Assembly: GCA_964384025.1 (NCBI GenBank)
Contig: CAYLJJ010000163.1
Span: 1-8,859, forward strand
Length of the DNA: 8,859 nt
Source: CAYLJJ01 sp964384025
GTDB taxonomy: Bacteria; Myxococcota_A; Bradymonadia; UBA7976; UBA1532
Direction: 5' to 3'
Part shown: positions 8,601 to 8,859 of the stretch, piece by piece
Layout of the letters: the number at the start of each line of letters is the position of its first letter
Numbering within the stretch: position 1 is the first letter of the stretch
Notes under the pieces: model-generated
Databases searched by the model: none
Seen by the model: the letters and a program-made list of their open reading frames with translations, nothing else
Told to the model about the DNA's origin: nothing
Program-made: the position numbers and the translations under genes

Positions 8601-8753
8601 GAAGGTGATGCAGGTCTGACCGGCGATGGTGGCTTCGATATGGACTCCTACTCCGGAAGCTCTTGCAGCTGTGACCTGAGCGGCAGCAGCTCAGGGAGCG
8701 TTCTGTTCTTCTTGAGCCTCCTCTTCCTCGGCCTTCGTCGTCGCCGACGCTAG
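2562..8753 (+). CDS. Giant secreted MYXO-CTERM protein with PKD-repeat stalk
   Basis: This 2063-residue exported protein is probably surface-anchored or released. Residues 1-21 are a signal peptide (cleavage after AQA). Residues 22-137 are a PKD-like domain with WDINGDGDWDD. Residues about 145-512 are rich in Trp, His, Cys and Gly, with repeated helix-like segments (e.g. NSYGLYYVYAATKGLRAF) suggesting an alpha/alpha toroid; no enzyme family is recognised. Residues 558-586 hold Asp-rich calcium-type loops, one a perfect EF-hand loop. Residues about 600-1070 are PKD/cadherin-like domains with DxDxDG motifs. PKD domains with WGDG follow at 1071-1155 and 1156-1243. A two-domain module is then repeated three times (1244-1800), followed by a PKD domain with FGDGTETDG (1801-1898) and a cadherin-like domain (1899-2000). 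The end is a Gly/Asp/Glu linker and a MYXO-CTERM tail. Such Ig-fold arrays usually act as stalks or in adhesion and binding; the exact role is inference. It is intact and monocistronic as seen. Confidence 0.9.
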   Translation: MKTLQVTIGLLLSLGAIQAQAQDELSVTAIPWVQENPDIPHPAVNGRKTALQAIAEAGSCGNAYQYQWDINGDGDWDDPEEQIRDVNGNGFFAVLHLDIQYPDSPGDRLYYPKVRVLCGEESMTTVMPVQIRVDRICSTAANSYSPDCQGEQNLSLTRQVHTNRAVDRALWWMFRRYTHRADDGLGHDVQTCYMNESHDVYGTGHSMNAFLRRGHGHGPNRAADPYYRHLTQCGIHAFMANLRQTNFGEDANSEFGVTGKSLSFSNVLFNDSHTTSYVSTAWAEPFAEFGNPDYESPVGRDGVFGHTLRDIGQDVADELVRCQGSSGWWGYSCGQNITDCSTNGWAPESLRLLHRKLGSETYEAHKTSQRNKLNTGTGARGCLYGSWKHSLAGNGLVGYGWTENEIFDPNNANVTGLLQSVQNVHPNSYGLYYVYAATKGLRAFSPEIRYWPNGTDWNASYTDWFLNRLYANEGDAGNWNWTGSWSWGGYISQGSRTAMTTQILQTWLEAIAYPRAFPELASPGTEITIDHSWSYVLDPEAELVLYQWNVLNYPEGLDLDGDGAFEGEGEFAPEDLDGDGKVSFDEIVWEFETDDPNERFYFSYDDDLDWGESNNHKVTLAVTDNRGRVVYDDDAVEIQISLINHAPVIQAHPEGRDVVYRGYIGTEVIIDPRGTFDPDSEQEVFPGDEERPEGIQDRVTSLHMDLNFDGLFTEDEDAMENPARLTLREGMAIGDLIAVPIRACDDGQWNGECFDGIDADDCSLCAYGSAAIMLIRNTDPPDIDIGTCDPLTGECDPYNGDDGPVQLDLGDSYDPEGVFGLYFWYEVVEGDGYFEVAPEYEGNPNDMGPNPIYHPNPDGTRVDQILVTVTDHGGLNSEQIIEVTVSNQPPEIIEAHIDLEPRAPLMQDLGATNLGNGWYRAVVDADRDETWDAYMNITAEDPGGDPLNYEADMDLDGVTDLEGDTPRIGPFIYNSIQKSLRYEALARVFDDEGLSDELIISHEVPLRDSVLTYSLDLYGDGDFESVRGQDHIDFWVEPGVEQVHVAGTIYDSDGPSIDFDRNLLLDNDAPEFEVARILDIEEFDVVVTAAAVDPNGDDISYSIDWGDGSELTIMRGGLAEHSYADEYASYNIRITAEDGRGGNTSRDLQVEFNNNAPIIEDLRIVPQADWEIMVVIAASDPDEDPISYVIDWGDGTQSEGSSNVVAHTYPEGQYQTYEIQVTVRDIAGAEASGTTEHDFPEPPENQPPVIDNIEVRIGAAGNVELLTEAWDPEGDRLSYEIHWGDEADEETLAAMPGGNGEHQYDPADDPYVAYVVVTDEAGNQTNEEVEVLIIDNATEIRDASGNLIREGSVLVDVVAEDADGSENLVYSFDFDGDGVFEVEDQASSSSIHAYPEPGTYTIVVRVTDTWSGNSVEESVEIEVPPWIEDNLAPIIDNITLEYGGRGRMTLAITAHDPEGTQLAYEAHWGSEQDPEALAALGGPMGNHSYPFPAHPFSYEGFVQVTDAEGLSSRQPFTAEILDLPTDIRQVADSLIGEGRVLLTVRAEDGDGVDQLLYRFDFDNDGEWDTPDQATDSVVNSYSDPGLYTVRVRVTDTWSGVETEADHSFELLPWVGENQPPIIHNIEVTVGPAGLASVTVDASDPEGEHLSMVIHWGDEESEEALEPMAGAAATHSFAYDVDEETRFGYLLVTDPQGASARGEFEPEIVDITTVIREISISNVRDGITLINILASDEDSLTLRYSFDFESDDVWDIEEQADHSSIHAYDEAGGYTIRVSILDPWSGNRLTAERHFELEPWVESVPLADDHLEGEEGQCLVFRIGDDLSNLETKVDPTVCEREFNPGEELWHWIFGDGTETDGTEVGHRYLDDGIYDVLIEGGTQARPLQSSIQVLVMNAAPSFRTQPITQAKAGELYEYPIRLDDPGELDELRVLLDKAPGGMTLIEGRNDREWTLSWDISEDFEGGVDIELLAEDGRMGDEGWAPDGASSVQQFYLMVEPMELGGDGDGVGEGEGDAGLTGDGGFDMDSYSGSSCSCDLSGSSSGSVLFFLSLLFLGLRRRRR
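4284..4319 (+). other. Canonical EF-hand calcium-binding loop (residues 575-586)
   Basis: DLDGDGKVSFDE has acidic residues at loop positions 1, 3, 5 and 12, Gly at 6 and Ser at 9, exactly the EF-hand pattern. A related but imperfect loop (DLDGDGAFEGEG, residues 558-569) lies 17 residues upstream, so the pair may act together or resemble a dockerin-like calcium-binding repeat. Confidence 0.7.
6291..7961 (+). repeat. Threefold tandem repeat of a two-domain PKD module
   Basis: Three units of 184, 187 and 186 residues follow one another (6291-6842, 6843-7403, 7404-7961). Each starts with an N-x-x-P-[IV]-I-x-N-I motif and continues with a first Ig-like domain carrying DPEG and HWG[DS]E. It then has a linker with a TxIR motif and a second PKD domain carrying FDF and a D-rich loop, [HS]xY, YT[IV]R/VV and a WSG motif, and ends in PW[IV]. 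The units are diverged, so the triplication is old compared with the 33-bp duplication in the IstB remnant. Confidence 0.85.
8562..8657 (+). other. Gly/Asp/Glu-rich low-complexity linker before the sorting signal
   Basis: Residues 2001-2032 are almost entirely Gly, Asp, Glu and small residues (e.g. GGDGDGVGEGEGDAG). A flexible acidic linker of this kind typically separates the folded part from a C-terminal sorting tail. Confidence 0.7.
8658..8750 (+). other. MYXO-CTERM-like C-terminal sorting signal
   Basis: The last 31 residues have a Ser-rich CSC motif (Cys2035 and Cys2037), a DLSGSSSGS spacer, a hydrophobic helix VLFFLSLLFLGL (2047-2058) and five terminal arginines. This is the architecture of the MYXO-CTERM tripartite signal, in which the cysteine motif is thought to be lipidated and the tail removed by a rhombosortase or CPBP-type myxosortase. 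The processing enzyme is not in this window. Confidence 0.85.
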
Positions 8754-8779
8754 GAAGCCCAGCCTATAATGGCTTGCCT
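8752..8779. terminator. Imperfect hairpin after the surface protein gene
   Basis: AGGAAGCC (8752-8759) can pair with GGCTTGCCT (8771-8779) with one bulged base and an 11-base loop. It overlaps the stop codon and has no T-run on either side, so intrinsic termination is uncertain. If a minus-strand gene really ends at 8780, its position between converging genes would suit a shared terminator. Confidence 0.3.
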
Positions 8780-8857
8780 CTAATCATTCTCTTGTAGCAA
8801 GTCCACGCCTATCACTGTCAGCGGAAGAAGCAGCGCCACAGCAACCGGAATTTGAGG
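8780..8857 (-). CDS. Possible 3' end of a converging unknown gene (partial)
   Basis: On the minus strand a frame enters from the right edge and ends at a TAG at 8780-8782. It reads PQIPVAVALLLPLTVIG and then VDLLQEND. The hydrophobic stretch followed by an acidic end looks protein-like and could be a C-terminal membrane segment. Only 25 codons are visible, so it may be chance. No family can be assigned. Confidence 0.22.
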   Translation of the reverse strand, partial: PQIPVAVALLLPLTVIGVDLLQEND

Positions 8858-8859
8858 AT

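Overview
The window looks like an accessory stretch of a Myxococcota- or Bradymonadota-type chromosome. The main evidence is one giant exported protein (2063 codons) that ends in a MYXO-CTERM-like tail: a Cys-Ser-Cys motif, a short hydrophobic helix and five arginines. That sorting signal is known from myxobacteria and their relatives. The acidic, Asp/Glu/Gly-rich, PKD-repeat composition also fits. The species cannot be named from the sequence alone.

Layout. Bases 37-372 (minus strand) hold a remnant of an IS21-type helper ATPase (IstB) that stops just after its Walker A motif and carries a perfect in-frame 33-bp tandem duplication. Bases 373-670 are an AT-richer intergenic region with a short inverted repeat just ahead of the next ribosome binding site. 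Bases 671-1460 are a two-gene type II toxin-antitoxin operon: a DUF1778/ribbon-helix-helix antitoxin overlapping by 11 bp a GNAT acetyltransferase toxin of the TacT/AtaT class. Bases 1461-1640 hold nothing recognisable. From about 1640 to 2420 (minus strand) lies a decayed IS91-like Y2/HUH transposase. It is only readable by joining fragments from several frames, and its His-Phe-His motif is still visible.

Bases 2562-8753 are a single plus-strand gene for a secreted surface protein. In order it has a signal peptide, a PKD-like N-terminal domain, a Trp/His/Gly-rich domain of about 370 residues that may be an alpha/alpha toroid, a canonical EF-hand loop, many PKD/cadherin-like Ig-fold domains, a threefold tandem repeat of a 184-187 residue two-domain module, a further PKD and cadherin-like pair, a Gly/Asp/Glu linker and the MYXO-CTERM tail. 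The last 77 bases may hold the end of a converging minus-strand gene.

Functional reading. The left third looks like a graveyard of mobile elements around one intact toxin-antitoxin module. The right two thirds encode a probable cell-surface or released protein, processed at its C-terminus by a myxosortase-type system. The most unusual object is this giant protein, with its toroid-like head, its triplicated stalk module and a visible change of codon preference along its length.
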